Numbered from the stretch's first letter, positions 1 to 12,772 are shown. The stretch is DNA of 64,000 nucleotides from Hymenobacter lapidiphilus (GCF_013377885.1 NZ_JABKAU010000007.1:94238-158237); one strand, 5' to 3'. Numbers and translations: made by a program. Notes: generated by a model from the letters alone, not told the origin.

Positions 1-66
1 TGACGTTGCCATAGTATAACAACGTCAGCACGCGAGATTCTTCGCTACACTCTGAATGACGTTCAA
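1..66. repeat. Partial copy of TCATTCTGAGC-type palindromic repeat (family C)
   Basis: The stretch from about 24 to 60 (cacgcgagattcttcgct, then a diverged ctctgaatgacg end) closely matches the right arm of the repeat at 53400-53510. The left part is diverged and shortened, with TGACGTTG/CAACGTCA as a small inner inverted repeat. It sits downstream of metF and may continue outside the window. Confidence 0.6.
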
Positions 67-92
67 CTCACTGTTTTCTCCACCCCATCACG

Positions 93-1049
93 CTAGAACA
101 GCGCGGCCGCTACCTGGCGGATGCTGTCGGATTTGCCCATGCTATAGTAGTGCAGGCAGGGCACGCCGTGGGCCATCAGCTCGCGGCTCTGGTTGATGCA
201 CCATTCGAGGCCGATCTGGCGGGCGGCAGCGTTGTCGGGGGCCAGGTGCACGGCGTCGGCCAGCTCCTCGGGCAGGTTGAGATAGAAGGTACGCGGCAGC
301 ATGGTAAGCTGGCCTTTGGTGGTGAGCGGCTTGAGGCCGGGGATGATGGGCACCATAATGCCGGCTTCGCGGCAGCGCCGCTCAAAAGCAAAAAACTGCT
401 CGTTGTCAAAGAACATCTGGGTCACGATGTACTCGGCCCCGCGGTCGACCTTGTGCTTGAGGTAGCGCAAATCGGCCCCGTAGTTGGGCGACTCGAAGTG
501 CTTTTCGGGGTAGCCAGCCGTACCAATGCAGAAGTCGGTGGCCCAGGTATCGTCCTGAGCCTCATCGAGGTACTCGCCCTTGTTGAGGTCCGACACCTGC
601 CCAATCAGGTCGCAGGCGTAGCTGTGGCCGTCGGGCTCGGGCATGAAGCGTCCCTCGCTCTTGATTGGGTCGCCACGCAGGGCCAGCACGTTGTCGATGC
701 CCAGAAAGTGGAGGTCGATGAGGGCGTTTTCGGTTTCCTCCTTCGTGAAGCCGCCGCAAATCAGGTGGGGCACGGTGTCCACGTCGAAGCGGTTTTTTAT
801 GGCCGCGCAGATGCCCACCGTGCCGGGGCGGCGGCGCACGGTTTTCTTTTCGAGCAGGCCGTTGGGGTGCTGGCGGTACACGTACTCCTCGCGGTGGTAG
901 GTCACGTCAATAAATGGCGGCTTGAACTCCAGCAGCGGCTCGATATTGGAAAACAGCGTCTGGATATTCTCGCCCTTTTTGGGCGGCAGTACTTCGAAGG
1001 AAAACAGGGTTTTGCCCTCGGCGCGAGTTAGGTGTTCAGTTACTTTCAT
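93..1049 (-). CDS. metF: 5,10-methylenetetrahydrofolate reductase MetF
   Basis: The product (318 residues) matches the FAD-dependent methylenetetrahydrofolate reductase family in length and motifs. The N-terminus reads LFSFEVLPPKKG with the conserved FE(V/F)xPP pattern. Later come LRGDP, the FCIGTAGYPEKH segment typical of MetF, and the TQMFFDN motif of the flavin and folate site. It makes 5-methyl-THF in the cytoplasm, the methyl donor for the upstream MetH. The ATG at 1049 (MKVTEHLTRAEG) is preferred; an in-frame extension to 1142 would read through a palindromic repeat. Only 102 bases, filled by that repeat, separate it from metH, so co-transcription under the metH SAM riboswitch is likely but the repeat may act on the downstream message. 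Confidence 0.95.
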   Translation of the reverse strand: MKVTEHLTRAEGKTLFSFEVLPPKKGENIQTLFSNIEPLLEFKPPFIDVTYHREEYVYRQHPNGLLEKKTVRRRPGTVGICAAIKNRFDVDTVPHLICGGFTKEETENALIDLHFLGIDNVLALRGDPIKSEGRFMPEPDGHSYACDLIGQVSDLNKGEYLDEAQDDTWATDFCIGTAGYPEKHFESPNYGADLRYLKHKVDRGAEYIVTQMFFDNEQFFAFERRCREAGIMVPIIPGLKPLTTKGQLTMLPRTFYLNLPEELADAVHLAPDNAAARQIGLEWCINQSRELMAHGVPCLHYYSMGKSDSIRQVAAALF

Positions 1050-1053
1050 ACAA

Positions 1054-1151
1054 GTAGGGGCGGGGCTTGCCCCCGCCCGGCTAGCGGAACGATGTCGTGT
1101 AAAAGGATTGAGCGGACGGCGCGACCGTCCGGGCGGGGACAAGCCCCGCCC

Positions 1152-1155
<4 letters not shown>
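1054..1155. repeat. Palindromic repeat family A, copy 1 (between metH and metF)
   Basis: The ends are GTAGGGGCGGGGCTTG and CAAGCCCCGCCCCTAC, with a further CCCCGCCCG/CGGGCGGGG inner stem and a divergent loop. The same ends recur at about 20416-20516 and 21738-21845. The outer edge supplies the TAG stop codon of metH (1152-1154), and the other edge lies 4 bases from the metF start codon. Confidence 0.9.
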
Positions 1156-4970
<3,815 letters not shown>

Positions 4971-5040
4971 AACGGCTCGGCTGGAAAAATCGGCGATAAA
5001 AACGCCTATCCAGAAAGAGCCGGGCACAAAGCCGGTTCCG

Positions 5041-5152
5041 CACTTATCTTCTTCCAGACCGACCAGCGGCTTGAAAAGGGAGTTAGCACCTTGTTTAAAT
5101 CAGGTTGCTAAGACGTCATCGGGCCCAATCCCTCGGTCTTTCTGGATAAGTA
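5041..5152 (-). ncRNA. SAM-I (S-box) riboswitch upstream of metH
   Basis: On the minus strand the 5' P1 strand CTTATCCAGA (5150-5141) pairs with the closing TCTGG and GATAAG (5056-5043). Between them are the conserved S-box blocks GAGGGA, GGGCCCGATGA, TTAGCAACC and AAGGTGCTAA followed by TCC. These match the known SAM-I consensus around the ligand pocket. The element starts at the predicted transcription start and ends about 70 bases before the metH ATG. In Bacteroidota such elements switch off methionine biosynthesis genes when S-adenosylmethionine is abundant. Whether control is by termination or by translation cannot be read directly. Confidence 0.93.
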
Positions 5153-5158
5153 ACGGGG

Positions 5159-5189
5159 CAAAGATACGGCCGAAACCACAGATTGGCAA
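5159..5189 (-). promoter_or_regulatory. Bacteroidota-type promoter of metH
   Basis: On the minus strand TTG (5189-5187) is followed by 20 bases and then TATCTTTG (5166-5159). This fits the Bacteroidota primary sigma pattern TTG-N19-21-TAnnTTTG. The predicted start, about 7-8 bases downstream, coincides with the first base of the riboswitch P1 helix. Confidence 0.8.
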
Positions 5190-5268
5190 GACGGCAGGGT
5201 GGCCATGCTTTCCCAACGTCGCTTCCGGTTTCGCGTAAGCCTTACTTCCACCCTATCGAACTTCAGTT

Positions 5269-6228
5269 ATGGCTACCAAGAAGAACCCTACCCCCGCTAA
5301 AGCCGCCACGCCCGCCGCCCAGAAGGCAGCCAAAGCAGCCGGCCACGCGCCCGAACCCGTGGAGCATCCTACCGCCAAAGACATGGCCAAACATGCTCAA
5401 AAGCTACCCTACCCGGCCAAACAGGCCGATATGGAGCTGCAGCCGGGCATGAGTTTCAGCACCTACCGGCCTGCCGGCAAACTCCAGGATAAAGTGGCCC
5501 TGATAACCGGGGCCGACTCGGGTATCGGGCGGGCCGTGGCCGTGGCCTTTGCCATGGAAGGTGCCCACGTGGCCGTGCTCTATAATGAAAACACCGTGGA
5601 TGCCGAGGAAACCAAGCGCCTCGTGGAAGCCCAGAACCGCCAGTGCCTGCTGCTGAAACACGATGTGCGCGAGCCCAAGCAGTGCAAGGAAGCCGTCCGC
5701 CGCACCCGCGCCGAGTTGGGCGGCCTCAATATTCTGGTGAACAACGCCGCCTACCAGATGGCCCAGCAGAAGTTCGAGGATATTCCGGAGGAACAGATTC
5801 GGCGCACCTTCGACACCAATATTCTGGGCTACATCTGGATGGCGCAGGCCGCCGTGCCCCACATGCAGAAGCACGACTGCATCATCAATACCGGCAGCAT
5901 TGTGGGCATGACGGGCATACCGCTGCTCATTGACTACGCCAGCAGCAAGGCCGCCATCCATGCCTTCACCAAAAGCCTGGCCCTGAACCTGGGCGAGCGG
6001 GGCATCCGGGTGAACTGCGTGGTGCCGGGCCCGGTCTGGACGCCCAACATTCCGGGCACGATGCCCAAGGAGGAAATTGCCAAATTCGGCCATGAGGTGG
6101 CTTTGGCACGCCCCGGCCAGCCCGAGGAACTGGCCCCCGCCTACGTGCTGCTGGCCTCGCAGGACGGCTCGTTCATGACCGGCTCGCTGGTGCAGGTAAC
6201 CGGCGGCAAGCTCAGCAGCGACGACTAG
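5269..6228 (+). CDS. SDR family oxidoreductase, general-stress type, with N-terminal tail
   Basis: The classical short-chain dehydrogenase fold starts near residue 70. TGADSGIG (about 80-87) is the glycine-rich NAD(P) motif, NNAAYQ follows, and the catalytic serine lies in NTGSIVGM. YASSK (about 222-226) gives the Tyr-Lys pair. The C-terminus (SFMTGSLVQVTGG) is typical. The first 65 residues are rich in Lys, Ala and Pro, as in the YhdF/YdaD/GSP39 subgroup of about 300 residues with tails before the Rossmann core. The substrate is not predictable from sequence. It precedes the subunit-3/GMC pair by 134 bases on the same strand, so it may share regulation with those dehydrogenases. Confidence 0.9.
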   Translation: MATKKNPTPAKAATPAAQKAAKAAGHAPEPVEHPTAKDMAKHAQKLPYPAKQADMELQPGMSFSTYRPAGKLQDKVALITGADSGIGRAVAVAFAMEGAHVAVLYNENTVDAEETKRLVEAQNRQCLLLKHDVREPKQCKEAVRRTRAELGGLNILVNNAAYQMAQQKFEDIPEEQIRRTFDTNILGYIWMAQAAVPHMQKHDCIINTGSIVGMTGIPLLIDYASSKAAIHAFTKSLALNLGERGIRVNCVVPGPVWTPNIPGTMPKEEIAKFGHEVALARPGQPEELAPAYVLLASQDGSFMTGSLVQVTGGKLSSDD

Positions 6229-6362
6229 ACTGGCCGGCTTCCGGCGCAAAACCTGCTGGCCAGGCTGAACCTGCCGCCAACTCGGCGGTTGCGTTGCTGT
6301 GGTTGCTGTTTACTGCCCGTTGGCCCGACAACTGACCTTCTCACACCTCTATTTCCAACCGA

Positions 6363-6959
6363 ATGCCCCATTATCCCGAAGGCACCGTCAGGGCCCTGCT
6401 GCAAACCGACCTGGTAACCCCCGCCACCCGGGCGGCGCTGGAGGCCCGGCTAACGGCCCCAGCTGCCTATGAGCCGCAGTTTTTCGATGCCGATACCTAC
6501 CGGCTGCTGCAGGCTGTAGCCGCCCGCATCTACCCGCAGCCCGACCGCGAAACACCCATCGCGTTGGCTCCGGCCGTAGATGCGCGCCTGCTGAAGGGGG
6601 ATGCCGACGGTTGGCGCTACGACTCCATGCCGCCCGACCGCGAAGCTTACCGTCTCGGCCTAGGCGGCATAAACCAGGCCGCCGAAGCCAAATTTCAGAA
6701 GCCTTTCCTGGAGCTGGATGAGGCTCAGCAGGACAGCCTTATAGCGCTGCTTGCCGCCGCCGAAGCCCCCGGCGAAAACTGGAGTCAACTGCCCCAGGAC
6801 CGCTTTTTTGAGGAGATGCTGGCCGAGCTGACCGAATCTTACTACGCTCACCCGCTGGCCCAGGAGGAAATCGGGTATGTGGGCATGGCCGACGTGCCCG
6901 GCTGGCAACGTATTGGCCTGAATGAGCTGGAGCCCCGCGAACCGGAAGGAACGAAATAG
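6363..6959 (+). CDS. Gluconate 2-dehydrogenase subunit 3 family protein
   Basis: This 198-residue protein resembles the small subunit (gamma) of membrane GMC dehydrogenases. FFDADTYRLLQAVAARIYPQ near the start and YYAHPLAQEEIGYVGM plus DVPGW near the end are family hallmarks. In the family this subunit accompanies the flavoprotein and is needed for its export or stability; here no Tat or Sec signal is visible in either partner. The GMC gene starts 52 bases downstream on the same strand, which supports a functional pair. Confidence 0.85.
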   Translation: MPHYPEGTVRALLQTDLVTPATRAALEARLTAPAAYEPQFFDADTYRLLQAVAARIYPQPDRETPIALAPAVDARLLKGDADGWRYDSMPPDREAYRLGLGGINQAAEAKFQKPFLELDEAQQDSLIALLAAAEAPGENWSQLPQDRFFEEMLAELTESYYAHPLAQEEIGYVGMADVPGWQRIGLNELEPREPEGTK

Positions 6960-7011
6960 CACCTGCGGCCGAACGTCGACTCCCCATTTTACCCCCTTAC
7001 GACCCTACCAC

Positions 7012-8694
7012 ATGCCCGACGAAGAAACGCTGGAAGAAGGCACCCTGACGCCCACACAGCCCGAAATACAGGACCCGCTGTTGCGGGAGATACTCGAAGA
7101 AAACGACCTGCAGGCCGACCCCAGCCGCAACCCGCTGGAGCAGCCCGCCCCCCTTCCCGACCCCGACGAAGTGGTAGACTGCCTGGTGATTGGCACCGGC
7201 GCGGGCGGTGCCCCGCTGCTGGCCCGGCTGGCCCAGGCCGGCCGCCGCGTGGTAGCCCTCGAAGCCGGTGTCCGCCACGACCCCAAAACCGAGTTTGCCA
7301 CCGACGAGAAAGCCCAGAACTTCCTGTTCTGGAACGATGAACGGCTGTCGGCTGGCAAAAACCCGGTGGCCTTCGGCAAAAACAACTCCGGCATTGGTTA
7401 CGGCGGCTCGACGCTGCACTACACCGCCTACACGCCCCGCGCCCACCGCGGCGACCTGACCCTGCACACCGAGTTTGGGGAAGGGGTTGACTGGCCCTTT
7501 GGCATTGAGGAGCTGGAGCCGTATTACGAGGAGTTGGAGCACTTTATGGGCATTTCGGGTCCTACACCCTACCCCTGGGACCCCGGCCGCCGAAAAGGCT
7601 ACCCGCTGGCTCCGCTGCCGCTCAATGGCGCGGCCCAGCTTATGGAACGCGCCTGCGCGAAGCTCGGAATCAAGACCTCGCCGGCAGCCAACGCTGCCCT
7701 GTCGGCGCGCTACTACCAGGAGGGGGTGGGCTGGCGTGAGGCCTGCACCAACCGTGGCTTTTGCCAGGCTGGCTGCAGCACCGGCGCCAAGGCCAGCATG
7801 GACGTCACGTTCCTGCCTTTGGCCGAACAGTACGGGGCCGAAATTCGGCTCGGGGCCTACGTAACCGAAATTGAGCGCGACGCCCGTGGCCACGTAACGG
7901 CCGTGGTGTACGAGCAGGGCGGGCGCACCGTGCGCCAGCGCTGCCGCAACCTGTTTCTGTGCGCCGGGGCCATCGAAACGCCCCGGCTGCTGCTGCTCAA
8001 CGAACTGGCGCTCAACAGCGGGCAAGTGGGCAAGCACTTCATGGCCCACGTGGGTATGCAGGTGTGGGGTACCTTCCCCGAGGATATCCGGCCTTACAAA
8101 GGCATTCCGGGCGGCCTGATTTCCGAGGACACCCACCGCCCCAAGGACGCTGACTTTGTGGGTGGTTATCTACTGCAAAGCATCGGGGTGATGCCCGTTA
8201 CGTTTGCCACCCAGATGGTACGCCAGCGCAAGCTCTGGGGCCAGCCCCTGCGCGATTACATGCGCGACTACAACCACATTGCCGGCATCAACGTGCTGGG
8301 CGACTGCCTGCCCCACGCCGACAACTTCGTGGAGCTAAGCGACGAAAAAGACGCCCGCGGCGTGGCCAAGCCCCGCGTGCACTTCACGGCCCAGGAGAAC
8401 GAGCAGCGCATGAACCGGCACGCCGAGCGCACGATGCGCCAGATCTGGGAAGCCGCCGGAGCCAAGGACATCTGGGCCTTCGAGCGGTACGCTCACATCA
8501 TCGGCACGGCCCGCATGGGCACTTCGGCCTCCGAGGCGGTAGTGGACCCCAACGGCCGCGCCTTCGACGTACCCAACCTCTATATCTGCGACAACTCGGT
8601 GTTCCCGAGTGCCCTGAGCGTTAATCCGGCCCTCACCATCATGGCCCTGAGCCTGCGCACGGCCGATAAATTTCTGGAAAATCAGAAAGCTTGA
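7012..8694 (+). CDS. GMC family oxidoreductase (gluconate 2-dehydrogenase large-subunit type)
   Basis: The product (560 residues) has the FAD dinucleotide motif VIGTGAGGAPLL near residue 60, GIGYGGSTLHY, and a cysteine cluster CTNRGFCQAGCSTGAK. The C-terminal substrate half has HIIGTARMG, DNSVFPSALSVNPALTI and the usual final helix. These define glucose-methanol-choline oxidoreductases, here of the type paired with a subunit-3 protein. It probably oxidises a sugar or polyol and passes electrons to a cytochrome, but none is encoded nearby. The ATG at 7012 (MPDEETLEEG) is chosen because it follows the upstream stop; an earlier in-frame start would overlap that gene. Confidence 0.93.
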   Translation: MPDEETLEEGTLTPTQPEIQDPLLREILEENDLQADPSRNPLEQPAPLPDPDEVVDCLVIGTGAGGAPLLARLAQAGRRVVALEAGVRHDPKTEFATDEKAQNFLFWNDERLSAGKNPVAFGKNNSGIGYGGSTLHYTAYTPRAHRGDLTLHTEFGEGVDWPFGIEELEPYYEELEHFMGISGPTPYPWDPGRRKGYPLAPLPLNGAAQLMERACAKLGIKTSPAANAALSARYYQEGVGWREACTNRGFCQAGCSTGAKASMDVTFLPLAEQYGAEIRLGAYVTEIERDARGHVTAVVYEQGGRTVRQRCRNLFLCAGAIETPRLLLLNELALNSGQVGKHFMAHVGMQVWGTFPEDIRPYKGIPGGLISEDTHRPKDADFVGGYLLQSIGVMPVTFATQMVRQRKLWGQPLRDYMRDYNHIAGINVLGDCLPHADNFVELSDEKDARGVAKPRVHFTAQENEQRMNRHAERTMRQIWEAAGAKDIWAFERYAHIIGTARMGTSASEAVVDPNGRAFDVPNLYICDNSVFPSALSVNPALTIMALSLRTADKFLENQKA

Positions 8695-8716
8695 TTAAGT
8701 AGCAGGCGGTGCTATT

Positions 8717-8867
8717 GAAACTGTTTAGGAAGTACTTGGAATCAATCAGAACGTCATGCTGAGCGGAGCCGAAGCATCTCTGCCGCTTCGTTGAACGACT
8801 GCTACGAAGCGGTAGAGATGCTTCGGCAAGCTCAGCATGACGGTCCTTTGACTTCCTAAGCAGCTCC
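8717..8867. repeat. MITE-like palindromic element, family B copy 1
   Basis: Terminal inverted repeats CTGTTTAGGAAGT and ACTTCCTAAGCAG enclose a long inner hairpin, CGTCATGCTGAGC...GCTCAGCATGACG, with CGAAGCATCTCT/AGAGATGCTTCGG arms. The ends also occur at 12657-12757 and the inner hairpin at 34632-34750. It fills most of the gap between the GMC gene and the bestrophin gene. Confidence 0.88.
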
Positions 8868-8968
8868 AGGGTTAATGCCGGCCTTCTACCGCCCATGTCT
8901 GGCGGTACTTTCAGAGACAACAAAACCCTTTTCGGCCGGATGCGTTGCAGGCTCCAAAACCCGCAACC

Positions 8969-9892
8969 ATGATAATCTACAAGGCCGGCGACTGGTGGCG
9001 GGCTCTCTGGCATTTCCACACATCCGGCGTCATTCTGTTATTGCTGCGTCGGGTGGCGCTGGTGGGCGTTTATAACACTACCGTGGCACTGGTTGTGCTG
9101 CGCTACCACGCCGTACCTATTCAGCTGGGCCGCGAGTACTTCGCATTTCTGGGTATCATGCTCAGCCTGCTGCTGGTGTTTCGCACCAATACCGCCTACG
9201 ACCGTTACTACGAAGGGCGGCGGGTGTGGGGGCAGCTGGTGTCGCACTGCCGGGGGTTGGCTATCGAGCTCAATGCCATTCTGCCCCGCGATGCCGCCCG
9301 TAGCCGTGCTTACTATGCGGCTCTGATTTCCAACTTCCCCCTGGCCCTCAAGGGCAGCCTGCGCAACAACGTTCGCTTCGAGCAGTTCGAGGCGACCCCC
9401 GACATTATCGAACGGCTGCAGTCTGCTGAGAGCCCCACAGTCTGCCTGCTGGCCGTTATCCAGGAAAGTATTGAGCAGTTGCGGCAGGCCCAGATTATCG
9501 ACCCCATTCATTTACTGGTTTTTAAACCCCATCTGTTGGGCATGATGGAAGTGAACGGCGTTTGTGAGCGAATCAAGTCGACGCCCATCCCATTTTCCTA
9601 CACCTTCTTCATTAAAATGTTCATCACCCTCTTCATCGGCACTATGCCGTTCGTGCTACTGGCCAGCAGTGGCTACTGGATGATTCCCATCACGATGGTA
9701 GGGGCCTATATTATGCTGGGACTGGTAATGATTGCCGAGGAAATCGAGCAGCCCTTTGGCACCGATAGCAACGACTTGCCCATTACCCAATTGGCGCACA
9801 AAATTCGAGTGAGTGTACACGACGTACTCAATGTGGAGCTGCCCCATTTTAAGAAAGCACTGGCATCTCCACCTTACAGCGTAGTGCGCTGA
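8969..9892 (+). CDS. Bestrophin family ion channel (UPF0187)
   Basis: The 307-residue protein has the bestrophin hallmarks: RTNTAYDRYYEGRRVWG after the second membrane helix, IPFSYTFFIKMF, and EEIEQPFGTDSNDLP in the C-terminal cytoplasmic region. Hydrophobic segments lie at about 20-75 and 210-260. Bacterial bestrophins form pentameric channels in the inner membrane. The start MIIYKAGDWW is the usual family N-terminus. Upstream is the family B repeat; downstream is a 227-base AT-rich gap. The ion carried cannot be told from sequence. Confidence 0.9.
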   Translation: MIIYKAGDWWRALWHFHTSGVILLLLRRVALVGVYNTTVALVVLRYHAVPIQLGREYFAFLGIMLSLLLVFRTNTAYDRYYEGRRVWGQLVSHCRGLAIELNAILPRDAARSRAYYAALISNFPLALKGSLRNNVRFEQFEATPDIIERLQSAESPTVCLLAVIQESIEQLRQAQIIDPIHLLVFKPHLLGMMEVNGVCERIKSTPIPFSYTFFIKMFITLFIGTMPFVLLASSGYWMIPITMVGAYIMLGLVMIAEEIEQPFGTDSNDLPITQLAHKIRVSVHDVLNVELPHFKKALASPPYSVVR

Positions 9893-10119
9893 ACCGTCCG
9901 GCATAGTTATTGCTAAGCTTGTTATAATTATATATTATTTTCGATATGTTAAAAATAAGACAAAGTATTTTACGCACTTCCTGTACATACTGCAGCTTTA
10001 TTGTTTTTTAATCCAAAAAAACACGGCTTAATCTTTCCGTGTCCGTATAGTCGCTCTCCACTCCCGCGCAGGTGGGAATTCTCTCTAATTTTTGAAAAAC
10101 CCCTTTTTTTAAAGTAAAA

Positions 10120-12453
10120 ATGAAAGCACCCTTATCTAATCAAATTTTCACCCTCCGGGGCCAGGTTTGGCGGCGGCTCCTGCCGTTGCTGGCGCTGTTT
10201 GTGAGCCTTGGTTCTTCGAATGATGCTTGGGCTCAAGCTGGCGTTAGTTCTAGTTTTCTAGATGTACGCGCAACTACAACCACAGCAACAGCAACCACTA
10301 CCTATTACGGCACAGATTCTGAAGATCCTGCTTCTGGTAACCCTGCCTTCGACCCTACCTCTACGAACCCACCTACTGGTGCTACTAGAAACTTAGGCCT
10401 ATTTGATTTAGCCACTGGTGAGTTGCGCATCACCAGTGCAACGCTGAACGTCTTTACCATAGGCAGCAGCAATAATGCTGTTTCTGGCAAACTATTCTAC
10501 CGTGCCTATTTGAATGGTACAGCTTCTTTGCCAGCGTACACTGTTGTTGACCTAGCAAATATTAGTAGGGCAGGCAACTCTTCCTTTAGAACAACCAGTT
10601 TTTCGACGGCTCCCACCACTACCGGCGGAAATATCCTAACTGGATTGCTGAGTGGAGGTACATACCAACTGGAGGTTTACTTCAGAGCGGATGGTACGGG
10701 CAATAGCTTCCCTTTAATCAATCAGAATGCCCAGTCTACAACACCTGGGCCTTTCCGTGCGGAGTTTAGCGTGGTGCCTCCAGCCGTAACCCCTGCTAAC
10801 GCACTGACTGTCTGGAATGGAAGTGTAAGTACCGACTGGACCAATCCGGCGAACTGGTCAAACGGGGTACCCAATCAACTGGCTGATGCACTCATTCCTT
10901 TTGAGCGCAATGAGAGCACGGGTGCCAATCAAATTCCACGTTTCCCAGCCCTCAATGATATTACCGAGCGGTATGCCGTTCGTAATTTGACGGTAGACGC
11001 GGTTAGTTTCACCAACCGTGGACTGATCCGTGTTACGAATGGGGTGTTGCGTATATATGGAGACTTGCTAAATGGCGCTAACGGCATCTTAGCAACAGCA
11101 GATGCCATCCCGACCCAAGGAGGAACTACCTTTCAAAGCGCAACTATCTCTTTTGAAGGAGGAGACCAAACATTTGACCAAGGGCGTTTTGCCAACGTCA
11201 ACATTGCTGGCACCGGTATTAAGTCTTTGACTGGCCTCCTTGAATTACCCGGAGGTACAATACGGTTTCTGCCCACCAATCCTGCTGATGGTGTCCTTTT
11301 GCGCACAACGAAATTTGTAAACGGGCAGCGTGATCAGCCGGTAGTCAGTACGCTGGGTCAAGAGGTTGTCGACTTAGGCGAATTAGGCAGAATTAGTGCC
11401 GTAGTAGGAGAGAAAGAAACGAATACTTCTTTCATTTTGGGGCTCACCAAAGCCAGCAACATTCCACAAATGGGTGTTCCACAGTCATTCGGCAATATTG
11501 GTCTTATCGTTACAACAGGTAATGATGGTGCTGGCCGGTTTGCCATTACGCGCTCTATAGGACCATTCTTTGTTGGCCGGGGTAGTTCCGCTGCATCTCA
11601 AAGCGTGAAGAGGTCATACGGAGTGAGTGTTGGTAATCCGAACATAGACATCAATGCCACTATATCATTTGCCTACAATGATTCGGACCAGAATACAGGT
11701 GGCATGTCAATTAATGAATTGAATGGTAATTCGGAGCCCGAATTAGAAATATTTCGTACAACTGACAGCGGGGCATCATTCACTAATTTAGGAGGCACTG
11801 CCAATGTGGCAAGCAATACAGTTACAACTGCTGGAGTACGTAGCATCAACACTATTACGCTCGCCAGCCGCCTTAACCCCCTGCCTGTTTCCTTGATTTC
11901 GTTCGCTGCGTTGCGCTCCGGAAACAATGTAAACCTGACGTGGGCGACAGCAACAGAAGTCAACAATCGTGACTTCGCTATACAAATCTCAGAAGATGGA
12001 AAGACGTTCCGGACGCTTGGCATAGTAGTTAGCAAAGCCCAGGACGGTAGCACCACGGTCCGCCAAGAATACCGATTCACAGACAGTGAAACAGGCAAGA
12101 AAGCGCTCCGATACTACCGCCTGCTCCAAACAGACAGGGACGGTAAACAGAGTTATTCCAGCATTCAGGTTGTCAACTTCAATGTTAAATCTGATCAAGC
12201 TGGCCTGAGTGCTTATCCGAACCCGTTTGATGCGGAACTGAAGTTGAATTTGCAGGTAAAAACGGCTGGTGATACACGGATCGTTTTACTAGACACGAAT
12301 GGTCGTGTTGTGAGCCAGCAATTGATTACACTGCCCATTGGCATCAGTACTTTCCCTTTGAATGGAATAGAAAGTCTCAAGTCTGGCCTCTACTTCGTAC
12401 AGGCCACCATGGCTGACGGAACGCAGGTTACAACGAGAGTGGTGAAGAAGTAA
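10120..12453 (+). CDS. Secreted T9SS cargo protein with type A C-terminal sorting domain
   Basis: This 777-residue protein starts with a signal peptide (basic RGQVWRR, hydrophobic LLPLLALFVSLG, cleavage after about DAWA). The middle is a Thr/Asn/Gly-rich beta-type region without a recognised enzyme domain. The segment near 590-690 (LPVSLISFAALRSGNNVNLTWATATE ... YYRLLQTDRDGK) is the module common before sorting domains. The last 82 residues (YPNPF ... GLYFVQATMADG ... VVKK) form a type IX secretion sorting domain, so it should cross the outer membrane and be released or attached. Its codons are clearly AT-richer than those of its neighbours. A strong terminator follows. Confidence 0.9.
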   Translation: MKAPLSNQIFTLRGQVWRRLLPLLALFVSLGSSNDAWAQAGVSSSFLDVRATTTTATATTTYYGTDSEDPASGNPAFDPTSTNPPTGATRNLGLFDLATGELRITSATLNVFTIGSSNNAVSGKLFYRAYLNGTASLPAYTVVDLANISRAGNSSFRTTSFSTAPTTTGGNILTGLLSGGTYQLEVYFRADGTGNSFPLINQNAQSTTPGPFRAEFSVVPPAVTPANALTVWNGSVSTDWTNPANWSNGVPNQLADALIPFERNESTGANQIPRFPALNDITERYAVRNLTVDAVSFTNRGLIRVTNGVLRIYGDLLNGANGILATADAIPTQGGTTFQSATISFEGGDQTFDQGRFANVNIAGTGIKSLTGLLELPGGTIRFLPTNPADGVLLRTTKFVNGQRDQPVVSTLGQEVVDLGELGRISAVVGEKETNTSFILGLTKASNIPQMGVPQSFGNIGLIVTTGNDGAGRFAITRSIGPFFVGRGSSAASQSVKRSYGVSVGNPNIDINATISFAYNDSDQNTGGMSINELNGNSEPELEIFRTTDSGASFTNLGGTANVASNTVTTAGVRSINTITLASRLNPLPVSLISFAALRSGNNVNLTWATATEVNNRDFAIQISEDGKTFRTLGIVVSKAQDGSTTVRQEYRFTDSETGKKALRYYRLLQTDRDGKQSYSSIQVVNFNVKSDQAGLSAYPNPFDAELKLNLQVKTAGDTRIVLLDTNGRVVSQQLITLPIGISTFPLNGIESLKSGLYFVQATMADGTQVTTRVVKK

Positions 12454-12495
12454 GTCCTTTTTCGATAGTATCGCGATTTTCACCAATCGACATAT

Positions 12496-12537
12496 CTGGC
12501 CGGCTCCTATTAGTTAGGAGCCGGCCAGTTTATTTTA
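12496..12537 (+). terminator. Intrinsic terminator after T9SS cargo gene
   Basis: Arms CTGGCCGGCTCCTA and TAGGAGCCGGCCAG pair perfectly around a 5-base loop and are followed by TTTATTTTA. It lies 43 bases after the stop codon. Confidence 0.9.
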
Positions 12538-12656
12538 CGGCCAGAGCATTTTAGAATTTTACTGGCCATTTGCCACGCAAGAACAGTAGGCAAGGGCCTG
12601 ATGAACGAGTGAACAACAAAACTTTTACTTCGCATTGAAGCTTGCCTTCTGACATT

Positions 12657-12757
12657 GAAGCTGTTTAGGAAGTGCCAGGAATCAGTTAGGACGTCATGCT
12701 TCATCTGGCGTCCGCGGAGTCGAAGCATGACATTCTTTTGACTTTTTAAACAGCTTC
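12657..12757. repeat. MITE-like palindromic element, family B copy 2 (short form)
   Basis: The terminal inverted repeats GAAGCTGTTTAGGAAGT and ACTTTTTAAACAGCTTC match in 15 of 17 positions. Inside are ATGCTTC/GAAGCAT half-arms, but most of the long inner hairpin of the copy at 8717 is missing. The gap 12454-12772 holds only this element, the terminator and about 120 bases with no visible feature. Confidence 0.8.
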
Positions 12758-12772
12758 ATTCGCAGAGATACT

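Noticed and set aside
150..1031. 293-codon plus-strand frame over metF
   Set aside because: metF is well supported on the minus strand and this frame has shadow-type composition.
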